Assembly (NCBI RefSeq): GCF_020164595.1
Contig: NZ_JAIQZE010000006.1
Span: 62,001-126,000 of the forward strand
Origin: Psychroflexus longus
GTDB taxonomy: Bacteria > Bacteroidota > Bacteroidia > Flavobacteriales > Flavobacteriaceae
DNA: 64,000 bases
Direction of reading: 5' to 3'
Below, in pieces: positions 45,962 through 54,203 of the stretch. A program made the position numbers and the translations under genes. The notes beneath the pieces were generated by a model. It had not been told where the DNA came from. It was given only the letters and a program-made list of their open reading frames with translations, and ran no database searches. Position 1 is the first letter of the stretch. The number at the start of each line of letters is the position of its first letter.

Positions 45962-46402
45962 ATGCAAAAATTGAATTTTCCAGAGTATTCATTCAAATTC
46001 AAAAGTAAAGAAAATAAGCCTGCTATATTTTCAATTTTACGTAAAAAATATTTGATACTTACTCCGGAAGAATGGGTCAGACAGCACTGCGTTCACTTTT
46101 TGATTTCAGAAAAAAATTACTCAAAAAATTTACTGAATGAAGAACGTCAAATTCAAGTCAACGGCATCCTAAAACGCTATGATATCGTTTCGTTTTCTTC
46201 GAATGGAACAATCGAGCTCATTGTAGAATGTAAAGCGCCAAGTGTAGATATTACACAGGAAACTTTCGATCAAATCGCCAGGTACAATATGGCACTAAAA
46301 GCAGATTATTTAATGATTACCAATGGAATCAATCATTACTTTTGCCAAATGGATTACGAAAATGAAACTTACATTTTTTTAGAAACTTTGCCCTCGCATT
46401 AA
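45962..46402 (+). CDS. Orphan HsdR N-terminal-like nuclease domain protein
   Basis: A 146-residue protein covering only the type I restriction enzyme R N-terminal fold (PD-(D/E)xK nuclease). The catalytic core strands read SFSSNGTIELIVECKAPSVD, with the E-x-K motif in VECK; the preceding Asp would be in KRYDIVSFSSNG. No helicase part and no hsdM or hsdS nearby, so it is not a restriction system here. It lies next to holA (divergent) and 4 bp before a glycosyltransferase gene, an arrangement I recall as conserved in Bacteroidota. A role in DNA metabolism is possible; untested. Confidence 0.75.
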   Translation: MQKLNFPEYSFKFKSKENKPAIFSILRKKYLILTPEEWVRQHCVHFLISEKNYSKNLLNEERQIQVNGILKRYDIVSFSSNGTIELIVECKAPSVDITQETFDQIARYNMALKADYLMITNGINHYFCQMDYENETYIFLETLPSH

Positions 46403-46406
46403 TTAT

Positions 46407-47411
46407 ATGGAAGTAGCTGTAGTTATATTAAACTGGAATGGAAAACATCTTTTGGAGAGGTATTTAACATCGGTGGTTACATATTCTGAACAAGCAAAAA
46501 TCTATGTTGCAGACAATGCTTCTTCAGACGATTCCTTGGAATACTTAGCAGAAGAATTTCCGGAAATAATCATTCTGAAAAACACTGAAAATTTTGGTTT
46601 TGCAGGCGGATACAATGAAGCTTTGAAATATGTGGAAGAAGACATCTATGTACTCTTGAACAATGATGTAGAAGTAACTCAAGGATGGCTAACTGGCATA
46701 TTATCTTTATTTGAAACTTACGATAATATAGCGGCGGTTCAGCCTAAAATAAAATCGATTCAAAACCCCACTAGATTTGATTACGCGGGAGCTGCAGGGG
46801 GGTTTATAGACGCCTTAGGTTATCCGTATTGCAGAGGTCGTATTTTTGATCACATTGAAGAAGACCACGGTCAATACGATACAGATATTGAGATTTTCTG
46901 GGCTAGTGGAGCATGTTTTGCTATAAGAAAAGATCATTTCAGAGAAATTGAAGGTTTTGATGAAAGTTATTTTGCTCATCAGGAAGAAATCGACCTCTGC
47001 TGGAGACTCAGAAACAAAGGCTATTCCATCTGGTGCGCTTCTCAAAGCGAAGTTTATCACCAAGGTGGCGGAACTTTAGCAAGCTCTAAGCCGCAAAAAA
47101 CATTTCTAAACTTTCGAAATTCTTTGAGCTCACTTTTAAAAAATTCGAAAAGAAATCCAGTCCCGATTATCCTACTGAGGATGATTTTAGATGGTTTAGC
47201 GGCTTTACGCTTTATCTTTAAAGGTCAGCTTTTACATTTTTTCGCTATATTTAAGGCTCATATAAGCTTTTATGGATTTATTCCAGAGATGACAACCAAA
47301 AGGAAACAATTGACAAAGAAAAATCAGAACTTCCCTGTTAAAAGTATAGTGTGGGAAAGCTTTGTTTTGAAAACTAAAAAATATAGTGAATTAAATAAGT
47401 ACGAAAAATAA
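46407..47411 (+). CDS. Family 2 glycosyltransferase
   Basis: A 334-residue GT-A type enzyme. The N-terminus VAVVILNWNGKHLLERYLTS with VADNASSDDSLEYLAEEF is the nucleotide-sugar binding pattern; VLLNNDVEVTQGWL holds the DxD-like motif (N-N-D-V). GACFAIRKDHFREIEGFDES and HQEEIDLCWRLRNKGYSIWC are later GT2 motifs, with the catalytic Asp probably in EEIDLCWR. The C-terminal part has one or two hydrophobic stretches (PVPIILLRMILDGLAALRFI) suggesting membrane attachment. It probably adds a sugar (rhamnosyl-type transferases are similar) to a surface polysaccharide. Confidence 0.88.
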   Translation: MEVAVVILNWNGKHLLERYLTSVVTYSEQAKIYVADNASSDDSLEYLAEEFPEIIILKNTENFGFAGGYNEALKYVEEDIYVLLNNDVEVTQGWLTGILSLFETYDNIAAVQPKIKSIQNPTRFDYAGAAGGFIDALGYPYCRGRIFDHIEEDHGQYDTDIEIFWASGACFAIRKDHFREIEGFDESYFAHQEEIDLCWRLRNKGYSIWCASQSEVYHQGGGTLASSKPQKTFLNFRNSLSSLLKNSKRNPVPIILLRMILDGLAALRFIFKGQLLHFFAIFKAHISFYGFIPEMTTKRKQLTKKNQNFPVKSIVWESFVLKTKKYSELNKYEK

Positions 47412-47423
47412 TTGTTAAGTCCC

Positions 47424-47453
47424 TTTTTTATTAACTAATAGACAGTAAATTTG
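47424..47453 (+). promoter_or_regulatory. Probable promoter of the OmpA-family gene
   Basis: TAAATTTG at 47446-47453 fits the Bacteroidota -7 box TAnnTTTG, 23 bp before the gene start. The -33 region is only T-rich (TTTTTTA at 47424-47430) and lacks TTG. Confidence 0.5.
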
Positions 47454-47476
47454 CCTAATAAAATTAAATCAAAATC

Positions 47477-48319
47477 ATGAAAAAATTATTTGCAATTGCA
47501 ATTACAGGTCTTTTGATGACATCTTGTGTTTCTAACAAGAAGTTTGCAGAGATGGAAGGAAAGTATCAATCCACTCAAGATCAATTGAAAACAGCTGAAA
47601 TGAAATTATCAGCCTGTGAAGATGAGAAAAGTTCTTTAAGAGCTTCTTATGAAAATCAGATCAAAACCCTACAGAATACAAATGCCGCACTACTTGACAC
47701 TCAAGGCGACATTGTAACCATTTCTAAGAAAGGTGCTGAAAATCTAGAACGTTCTTTGGAAAGTATGAAAGAAAAAGATCTTCAAATTAAAACTATGCGT
47801 GACGCTATCAATAAGAAAGACAGCGTAACTTTAGCATTGGTTACTAGTTTGAAAGGTGCTTTAGGCAACATCAATGATGAGGATATCCAAATTAATGTTG
47901 AAAAAGGTGTTGTGTTTGTTTCCATTTCAGATAAATTATTGTTTGGAAGTGGACAATATAAAGTAACAAATGAAGCTAAGAGAGTTCTTGGTAAAGTTGC
48001 TACTGTTGTAAACGATAAAAAAGATTTTGAATTTATGGTTGAAGGTCATACTGACACGGATCCTATTTCAAGAACTAACATTGAAGACAACTGGGACTTA
48101 AGTACTAAGAGAGCTACAGCAGTTGTTAGGATTCTACAAGATGAATACAACGTAGATCCAGCTAGAATGACTGCAGCTGGACGTGGTGAATATATTCCAG
48201 TAGCGAGTAACGATACAGCAGCTGGTAAAGCTAAGAACAGAAGAACTAGAATAGTTGTTCTTCCTAAACTTGATCAATTCTTCGGAATGATTGAAGACGG
48301 AATGAAAGAAGCTAAATAG
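47477..48319 (+). CDS. OmpA-family lipoprotein
   Basis: A 280-residue outer-membrane lipoprotein with a lipobox near residue 17 (LLMTSC then VSNKKFAEMEGKYQ), a coiled-coil stretch (residues about 25-110) and a C-terminal OmpA domain (about 140-270). The peptidoglycan-binding motif is EFMVEGHTDTDPISRTNIED and NWDLSTKRATAVVRILQD, then AGRGEYIPVASND. Such proteins tether the outer membrane to peptidoglycan. A probable promoter lies just upstream and a good hairpin terminator downstream, so it is probably transcribed alone and strongly. Confidence 0.92.
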   Translation: MKKLFAIAITGLLMTSCVSNKKFAEMEGKYQSTQDQLKTAEMKLSACEDEKSSLRASYENQIKTLQNTNAALLDTQGDIVTISKKGAENLERSLESMKEKDLQIKTMRDAINKKDSVTLALVTSLKGALGNINDEDIQINVEKGVVFVSISDKLLFGSGQYKVTNEAKRVLGKVATVVNDKKDFEFMVEGHTDTDPISRTNIEDNWDLSTKRATAVVRILQDEYNVDPARMTAAGRGEYIPVASNDTAAGKAKNRRTRIVVLPKLDQFFGMIEDGMKEAK

Positions 48320-48344
48320 TTATATTTCACAATTTCTGAATATG

Positions 48345-48370
48345 AAAGCCTCAGTAATTTGAGGCTTTTT
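48345..48370 (+). terminator. Intrinsic terminator of the OmpA-family gene
   Basis: Nine-bp arms AAAGCCTCA and TGAGGCTTT, 6-nt loop, then TT and an A/T tail; 25 bp after the stop. Confidence 0.85.
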
Positions 48371-48395
48371 TATTTGATTTATTTAATGATTTTAG

Positions 48396-48425
48396 TTGTG
48401 TAAAAGAAGAATAGTTATATATTTG
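48396..48425 (+). promoter_or_regulatory. Bacteroidota-type promoter of tRNA-Arg
   Basis: TTG at 48396-48398, 19 bp, then TATATTTG at 48418-48425: the same spacing and -7 box as the rpmH promoter. The tRNA starts 15 bp downstream. Confidence 0.75.
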
Positions 48426-48439
48426 CACTCGCAAAAAAA

Positions 48440-48513
48440 GGTCGCGTAGCTCAGTTGGATAGAGCATCTGCCTTCTAAGCAGACGGTCACAGGTTCGAAT
48501 CCTGTCGCGATCA
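48440..48513 (+). tRNA. tRNA-Arg (anticodon TCT)
   Basis: A 74-nt cloverleaf without an encoded CCA. Acceptor stem GGTCGCG with CGCGATC (one G-T pair), D arm GCTC...GAGC, anticodon stem TCTGC/GCAGA with loop CTTCTAA, so anticodon TCT reading AGA/AGG, and T arm ACAGG-TTCGAAT-CCTGT. Discriminator base A. Its own promoter lies upstream and a terminator downstream. Confidence 0.96.
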
Positions 48514-48524
48514 CTTTAAGACAG

Positions 48525-48554
48525 AAAACCACATCTATATGATGTGGTTTTTTT
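48525..48554 (+). terminator. Intrinsic terminator of tRNA-Arg
   Basis: Eleven-bp arms AAAACCACATC and GATGTGGTTTT, loop TATAT, then a run of T; begins 12 nt after the tRNA. Confidence 0.9.
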
Positions 48555-48724
48555 GTTTTAAAAATATTTAAAATACCTTCGAGATTTTAAATTGAGTTCT
48601 TTTTCTATAAAGTACACCTAAGGTGGTTTAATTGAAGTTAAATAATTCAAAGTAGTTTTAATCTTAAATCAATTTCTAGTTTTAAATATTACATTTATTA
48701 ATCATCAATTAAATTTAAAATATC

Positions 48725-49144
48725 ATGAAAAAGTTAATTTTTAGTTTTTTGCTATTTTCGTTAGGTTTCGGAATTAATGCACAAGAACATAGTCTTAAAG
48801 TGATTGTCGAAGGCGTAGAAGAACAAAAAGGAACCATATACCTATCATTACATGACAATGAAGAAAGCTTTCCAAGCGACAACGATAAGGCTGTTAACAC
48901 AGGACAAATAACAGGATTTAATTCTACTGCGGAATATACTTTTAAAAACTTAAAAAAAGGTGTTTATGCCGTTTCGATTTTTCAAGATTTGAATGGCAAT
49001 AAAGAAATGGATACCAATTTTATTGGCATACCCAAAGAACCTGTAGGTGCGTCAAATTTGACGTCATTTGGAAGGCCTAAATTTTCCAAATGTAAATTCG
49101 ACTTAGATGGAGATTTAACAATACGAATTGAGTACATCAATTAA
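48725..49144 (+). CDS. Secreted DUF2141-family protein
   Basis: A 139-residue protein with a signal peptide (KLIFSFLLFSLGFGINAQ) and a beta-sandwich of the DUF2141 type: LKVIVEGVEEQKGTIYLSLH, YTFKNLKKGVYAVSIFQDLN and GNKEMDTNFIGIPKEPVGAS are the usual landmarks (the last a D-x-N-x-N-x-x-x-D-T-N loop). DUF2141 proteins are small exported proteins of unknown function. No sorting domain. It lies alone, 211 bp after the tRNA. Confidence 0.9.
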   Translation: MKKLIFSFLLFSLGFGINAQEHSLKVIVEGVEEQKGTIYLSLHDNEESFPSDNDKAVNTGQITGFNSTAEYTFKNLKKGVYAVSIFQDLNGNKEMDTNFIGIPKEPVGASNLTSFGRPKFSKCKFDLDGDLTIRIEYIN

Positions 49145-49219
49145 CATACTCATAGATTTAGAATGCGTTCAAAACAGCATGTCTAAACTTCCTAAACTGA
49201 AAATATTAAATACCAACTT

Positions 49220-50251
49220 TCAATATAAGTTTCGTCTGTTTTTTTTGAATTCGATATTATATTCGCTTTTGTTAGCCACCTCCACTATACTTCTGGTAAT
49301 TTGATCTAGTTCATTTGCAGCTTCTTTCAAAAATGAAATAGTTTTATAATTAGTTTCGCTTTGCAAATTTTCAATATTCAATAAATTTGATAATCCAAGA
49401 ATATTAGCAACAGGTTTTCTGAGTTCATGAGAATGCTTCCATGCTATTTTTTTAAAAGCATTATTTTGATTAACAATTGTATCTTGATTTTGTTTAGCTA
49501 ATGTCAAGTCTTCCAGAATAACAATAACATTTAGATTATCGTTATCGTAAAAACTATTTAAACTTATTCCTACAACTACATTTTCATCTTTCTTATTTAC
49601 AAAATTCAAAAAGTGATTCACTCTCATTTTTTTAGCACTATCATCAATATATTGGCTGAAAAGTTTATTGTAATCCTTCTTTTTTTCTTTCTGAAAAAGA
49701 ATTTCTAACTTTTCACATGAGATTTCACTAGCCGAGTATCCAAATATATTTTCAAATTCATTATTTACATATCTTATGTAACTTTCTTCACATAAGATAA
49801 GTAATGGATGGGGAATTGCCTCAATAGTCTTTGTCAGTTTAGTTTGAGACTCCTTAAATTTCATGTTATTATGTTGAGGACCTGTAATATCAAATCCAAC
49901 ACACAATATACCAATGGGCTGAAGGTTTTCATCACTCAATATGGAAGATTCCCATTGCGTCCAGTTATATCCTTTTCCATCTTTCAATGGTTTTCTAATC
50001 TCAATTGGAAAACATTCGGTAGGATATTCGAAACATTTATGGACTAGTTCTTGCATTTTAGCCCCCTCCTCTGGATGCATTGTTATTGATGAAGGTTTTC
50101 CAATGAAATCATCTGTTATGAAGGAAAATCTATTTCTAAAAGTTTCATTAACATAGGTGTAATTTCCTTCGAGGTCGGTAACTACTACATCATAGATTTT
50201 CGAGTTTTTAAGGGAATGAGGAATTTTATGGATAAGAATATCATCTTGCAT
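49220..50251 (-). CDS. PAS-PAS-HisKA protein without ATPase domain
   Basis: A 343-residue cytoplasmic protein. I start it at ATG 50251 (MQDDILIHKIPH) because the longer frame begins with residues of no signalling-family character. Two PAS domains: about residues 20-125 (YDVVVTDLEGNYTYVNETFR ... ILCVGFDITGP) and about 140-255 (IRYVNNEFENIFGYSASEIS). Then a HisKA-type helix with His275 in KHSHELRKPVANILGLSNLL. The chain stops 68 residues later, without N, G1 or G2 boxes. It could act as a sensor that is phosphorylated by, or dimerises with, another kinase. No response regulator is adjacent. Confidence 0.8.
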   Translation of the reverse strand: MQDDILIHKIPHSLKNSKIYDVVVTDLEGNYTYVNETFRNRFSFITDDFIGKPSSITMHPEEGAKMQELVHKCFEYPTECFPIEIRKPLKDGKGYNWTQWESSILSDENLQPIGILCVGFDITGPQHNNMKFKESQTKLTKTIEAIPHPLLILCEESYIRYVNNEFENIFGYSASEISCEKLEILFQKEKKKDYNKLFSQYIDDSAKKMRVNHFLNFVNKKDENVVVGISLNSFYDNDNLNVIVILEDLTLAKQNQDTIVNQNNAFKKIAWKHSHELRKPVANILGLSNLLNIENLQSETNYKTISFLKEAANELDQITRSIVEVANKSEYNIEFKKNRRNLY

Positions 50252-50403
50252 ATATTTTTTTGTCTTGATAAGTGACCGCTCACTAAATGTTAAATAAATA
50301 TAAATAAATACGAAATTGTGGCAATCAAAGACAACAAAGATTTGTGATATCAAAATCTTACATAATGAAATATGAGTATAAAAAAAGAAAGTTTAATTCA
50401 ATT

Positions 50404-51153
50404 TTACTTATAATTTTTCAAAAATTCAGTTGGATATGCTTCTGAATATGAAGACCAAATTTCATAAATCAGCTGACCTTTGGAACTTTGACCTCTGTGA
50501 TGCCATCTGCCATCGATAACTTCATATTCAAAGTCAAGTTCATCTCCTACTCTGATCTTATCTTTAGAAAAGAAGCCTATGTCTTCTATATAAATACCCT
50601 CTTCTGCTGAATAGTTACCTCCTCCAGTGGCATTAAAAGTTTTTGTAGCCGAATTGAAAGCTACCCACTGAAAACGATTCCCATTCAAGATTTTGATAGT
50701 TCGACGATCACCAGGGGTCATTGTATTCATTTTATCCCCTCTTTTTCTTCCTGTAATTACCCAGTTTCCAGTTAATTCATCTTCTTCATCAGATAGTCTT
50801 TTCCATATTTTTATATGTTCAGCATCAGATATTTCAACCTTATCATCACTGAGCCAGGAGAGCTTGTATTCTCTTTCCTCATTAATTTTGGAATTATCGT
50901 AGGTGTCATAATCTCTTTTTTCTATGAGAGTATTTCCATCAATTTTGTATTCGCCACCAGCTGCTCCAAGAAATGAATTGTCTTCTAGCTTCTTAGATCC
51001 TAACGAGAAATAGCCATCTACCACAATTTTTACAACTTCCCTGTTGGTAATTTCTTCATCGTTTAGACTAATAAGTTGCCATGAACCTTCAAATGATTGC
51101 GCTAAACTTAAGTTGACTACTAAAATTATAAAAGAAAATAGGATTGTTTTCAT
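50404..51153 (-). CDS. Secreted protein with two lipocalin-like repeats, unknown function
   Basis: A 249-residue protein with a signal peptide (KTILFSFIILVVNLSLAQ). It contains two related modules of about 115 residues, each opening with a G-x-W motif: FEGSWQLISLNDEEITN at about 21 and LTGNWVITGRKRGDKMN at about 128. Each continues to a GGxY block (AAGGEYKIDGN and ATGGGNYSAEEGIYIEDIGF). This resembles lipocalin-like proteins of Bacteroidota that may bind small hydrophobic ligands. Ligand unknown. Confidence 0.65.
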   Translation of the reverse strand: MKTILFSFIILVVNLSLAQSFEGSWQLISLNDEEITNREVVKIVVDGYFSLGSKKLEDNSFLGAAGGEYKIDGNTLIEKRDYDTYDNSKINEEREYKLSWLSDDKVEISDAEHIKIWKRLSDEEDELTGNWVITGRKRGDKMNTMTPGDRRTIKILNGNRFQWVAFNSATKTFNATGGGNYSAEEGIYIEDIGFFSKDKIRVGDELDFEYEVIDGRWHHRGQSSKGQLIYEIWSSYSEAYPTEFLKNYK

Positions 51154-51348
51154 TTTGACTGATTTTGAGTTTATATAGTTGACTATTCATGAAATTTTGA
51201 TTAAAAATAATCTTTTTATTTCAGATAAGTTTCTAAATTGGATTTCGCTTATTTATTCAGTTTAGTCTACACCTCCAAACGTTATCATAATTATTATCTT
51301 GATATTTAAGCTTAGTATCTAAAATCAAAAACTCTAATTGTATCAAAT

Positions 51349-52710
51349 TCAGAAATAAAAATTGGTCACAAAATTAAGTTGATGGAAGTTACTTCTGTTA
51401 AAGAAAAGCTCAGGCTGTTTCTCATTCTTGTTTTCTCTGTAAACCCATAACAGTTCAAAATTTAATCCTTTAAAAATTCCCTTTGGGCTATAGGTGATTT
51501 GAGTATTGAATTGTCGGGTACTGTCTATGTTATACTTATTCAAATGGAAATCTCCGACTTCTACGCCACTCAAGTCTTGGTAGTTAAAGCCTATTTTCAT
51601 ATTCGGAGTGAGGCGGTGATAATCTATTTTGAAAGTAAAAACATCAATTCCACCAAGGCCTTCCAATCTTGATCTTGGTATGGATGTGTAGAAGTTATCT
51701 CTGCCTATTTCTTTTGGAAATAAAAACCTACCTGTATCCATGGCATGGGTATAAGCTACACCAATTTTCAAATTTGAATTGAACCAGGTCAATTCTGAAC
51801 TTATAATATTGGCTTGCTCATCTGGCTGTAAATATCTATTTACATACTCGAGTTGATTACCATAATCTAAAGGTCTGGAATGTGAATACTGAATTCCGAT
51901 TTTGAAGGATTGATAGGCAAAGTCTGCCTCAAACCATGAAATGTTACTGATTTTGTCGAAAAGAAAATTATAAAAATGAAAGTTTAAATTGTTGCCTACA
52001 AACCCGTAATTGACAACTGCGATGCCTTTACTTGGGTAGAAATTCCTGTAATTTGCATCCTCACCGTTTGGTTGAAATCCTTGATTCACTAGACCAAAAG
52101 CATCCTGAAAATTAAACCAGTCGTATGACGACCTGAGCGAAACTCTATTTAACCATCCCATATCCAAACTGTGAGGAGAATCAAAATTGAGATGCATCCA
52201 GGCACCAGCATGTGCAAATCTGTTCATCCGGCCATCACTTTCATTTATAATCCTGGTATATTCTGTTTTAATTTTTCCATAGGATACGTAATAATTTCCT
52301 GCCTGATATTTTAGATAAAGCTCATCCAACCTAACTAAATTGTTGAATTGACCTTTATTAAATACATCGTAAAGTTCAAACTCCCATTTATCCCCTCGTC
52401 CAACAACAGGGTCAACACTTTTAAGGTCGTCCCCGATAGTCTTATAAGTAAAACTCGCCTGAATCCCAGCTTGAAATCCTTTGAATGGGAGTGTTTTAAA
52501 ATTGATAGCACCTCCAGTTGCATTGGTAGAATAATCCGTAAGACTACCACGGTTATAGGTAGCCATAGTGAAATTTCTTATTCTACCGTTTATAACAGCA
52601 TTTTTGAAATAACTTTTAAGCTGAGATTGAGTTTTTTGATCACTTTCACTTTGCGCATTGCCTAAGTCAACAACTGTAATAAAAAGGATTAAAAATGCAA
52701 TTGTTTTCAA
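51349..52710 (-). CDS. OprD-like outer-membrane porin
   Basis: A 453-residue protein with a signal peptide (KTIAFLILFITVVDLGNAQ) and beta-barrel strands throughout. It fits the OprD/chitoporin family: LKSYFKNAVINGRIRNFTMA after the signal, GGAINFKTLPFKGFQAGIQA, RLDELYLKYQAGNYYVSYGK, INESDGRMNRFAHAG. The C-terminus ends in aromatic residues (LNFVTNFYF), the usual barrel-assembly signal. Likely a channel for small hydrophilic solutes; substrate unknown. The regulator and transporter partners are not adjacent. Confidence 0.82.
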   Translation of the reverse strand: MKTIAFLILFITVVDLGNAQSESDQKTQSQLKSYFKNAVINGRIRNFTMATYNRGSLTDYSTNATGGAINFKTLPFKGFQAGIQASFTYKTIGDDLKSVDPVVGRGDKWEFELYDVFNKGQFNNLVRLDELYLKYQAGNYYVSYGKIKTEYTRIINESDGRMNRFAHAGAWMHLNFDSPHSLDMGWLNRVSLRSSYDWFNFQDAFGLVNQGFQPNGEDANYRNFYPSKGIAVVNYGFVGNNLNFHFYNFLFDKISNISWFEADFAYQSFKIGIQYSHSRPLDYGNQLEYVNRYLQPDEQANIISSELTWFNSNLKIGVAYTHAMDTGRFLFPKEIGRDNFYTSIPRSRLEGLGGIDVFTFKIDYHRLTPNMKIGFNYQDLSGVEVGDFHLNKYNIDSTRQFNTQITYSPKGIFKGLNFELLWVYRENKNEKQPELFFNRSNFHQLNFVTNFYF

Positions 52711-52812
52711 TTTTAAAAAGTAATTTTAATTAACAAAATTACAATTCTAACATAGTCCTAAGTGTAACGCGTGTTACTCTAAATTTTGAAAACTAAAAAC
52801 TTTAAACCTTGT

Positions 52813-54174
52813 CTATAGTGTTCTATTCAGCCATTCTTTGATATATTCCAAAACTTGTGGAGACATCGTCTGTTCTATAATTCCATATTCTGTACTATCT
52901 CCAGTTTCACTTTCCTGAAATAGATGATTTAAGCCTTCAAACTCTTTGGTCTCTATATTTGTATTTCCTCCCTTTTTAATTTCCAACTCAATCGCTGCAA
53001 GGTTTTCTTTAGAAGAAACTTGAAAATCCTTATCGCCGTTGATAGCCAATACCGGGCAATCAATTTGGCTTAAATAATTTGATGGTTTGTTTTTAAGAAG
53101 AATCAAAGTCTCTTTAGAAGTTAATTGTTCAACCATCACCATTAATTCTTTCTCCATCATGACTTCGGCATAATTGGCTGCTAAGAAATCAGTAAGTTCC
53201 TTTTTGAACTCATCATCTTCTGAATCTGTTGAAAGTATAAATTCATAAGTTTTGACAAAAATGTCGTTTGATTTTTCAATTTGAGCGTCGTTTAGGCCTC
53301 TTAGTTTAAGAAAATCTGCTCTTTGCTTTAGCAGTAATTTATCTCCTTCAATTGCTGGAGCCGCCAATAAAACCATAAAAGCAATGTCTTCCTGAACAGC
53401 AACCTGAGGTGCTATTATTCCTCCTATACTGTGTCCTAGAAGACCTATCTTTTCTTTATCTACTTCTGTTCTAGTTTTCAAAAAATCCAAAGCAGATGTT
53501 ACATCACCAATGAAGTTAGATAGTTCAGCATCTTGAAATCTTCCTTCAGATTCTCCTACTCCCCGTTCATCAAATCTTAAAACCCCTACCCCACTTTTCG
53601 TAAGTTCGTCTGCTAATAGTAAAAAGGGTTTATGCCCTAAGATGAAGCTATTTCTATCCTGAGGACCGCTACCACTGAGGAGAACCACAACTGGAAATTG
53701 ACCTTGTTTTTTTGGAAGTGTCAATGTACCTGCCAAATTAATACTATCTTTTTCGTTTCTAAAAACTACATCTTCTTCATAATAATCAAATGGTGGTAGT
53801 GGCTCTTGTGGTCGTTTCAATTTAGTATCGCCACGGGTCAGGTTTAGTTTTAATGACATTCCATTTTGAACAAAGTTTCCGGCAATAGTATCTGTTGCTG
53901 TCAACTTTCCCTGGTATTTTGCCCTCAAAGGATTTATCTCTATCGTCAACAAGGAATCGACAAAAGAAGTGGAAGTCGTTTTTAAATCATTAAGATTCTG
54001 AGCTGGAGAGCTAATCATAGACTTATATCCCCCTTCATCTTTATAAATTCTGAAGTTCAGATCCAGTGAAGTTCCGCCAAATTTCAATTGGCCAGTCCAT
54101 TGACCTGAAAGGTCCTGAGCATTACTAGCGAAAGGGAGTAACAAAGAAATTAAAATAATGTAAAAAGATTTCAT
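52813..54174 (-). CDS. Exported alpha/beta-hydrolase (serine aminopeptidase-like)
   Basis: A 453-residue protein with a signal peptide (IILISLLLPFASNAQ), an N-terminal beta domain of about 120 residues (LSGQWTGQLKFGGTSLDLNF), and a C-terminal alpha/beta hydrolase. The catalytic Ser is in GLLGHSIGGIIAP; LLSGSGPQDRNSFILGHKPF is the oxyanion region, VLAINGDKDFQVSSKE the Asp loop and FEGLNHLFQ the His. This domain layout is common in Bacteroidota and is annotated as esterase or peptidase. Substrate unknown. It is 29 bp downstream of the MBL-fold gene on the same strand. Confidence 0.88.
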   Translation of the reverse strand: MKSFYIILISLLLPFASNAQDLSGQWTGQLKFGGTSLDLNFRIYKDEGGYKSMISSPAQNLNDLKTTSTSFVDSLLTIEINPLRAKYQGKLTATDTIAGNFVQNGMSLKLNLTRGDTKLKRPQEPLPPFDYYEEDVVFRNEKDSINLAGTLTLPKKQGQFPVVVLLSGSGPQDRNSFILGHKPFLLLADELTKSGVGVLRFDERGVGESEGRFQDAELSNFIGDVTSALDFLKTRTEVDKEKIGLLGHSIGGIIAPQVAVQEDIAFMVLLAAPAIEGDKLLLKQRADFLKLRGLNDAQIEKSNDIFVKTYEFILSTDSEDDEFKKELTDFLAANYAEVMMEKELMVMVEQLTSKETLILLKNKPSNYLSQIDCPVLAINGDKDFQVSSKENLAAIELEIKKGGNTNIETKEFEGLNHLFQESETGDSTEYGIIEQTMSPQVLEYIKEWLNRTL

Positions 54175-54203
54175 AGTATATAATAGATTGATGAATAATG
54201 CAT

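Noticed and set aside
45962-46402. A type I restriction-modification system
   Set aside because: Only the nuclease-like N-terminal domain is present; no methylase, specificity or helicase gene is nearby.
50252-50353. Upstream extension of the PAS protein with a hydrophobic stretch
   Set aside because: Composition is that of AT-rich intergenic DNA (FIYIYL); ATG 50251 gives a normal PAS start. A short membrane anchor cannot be fully excluded.
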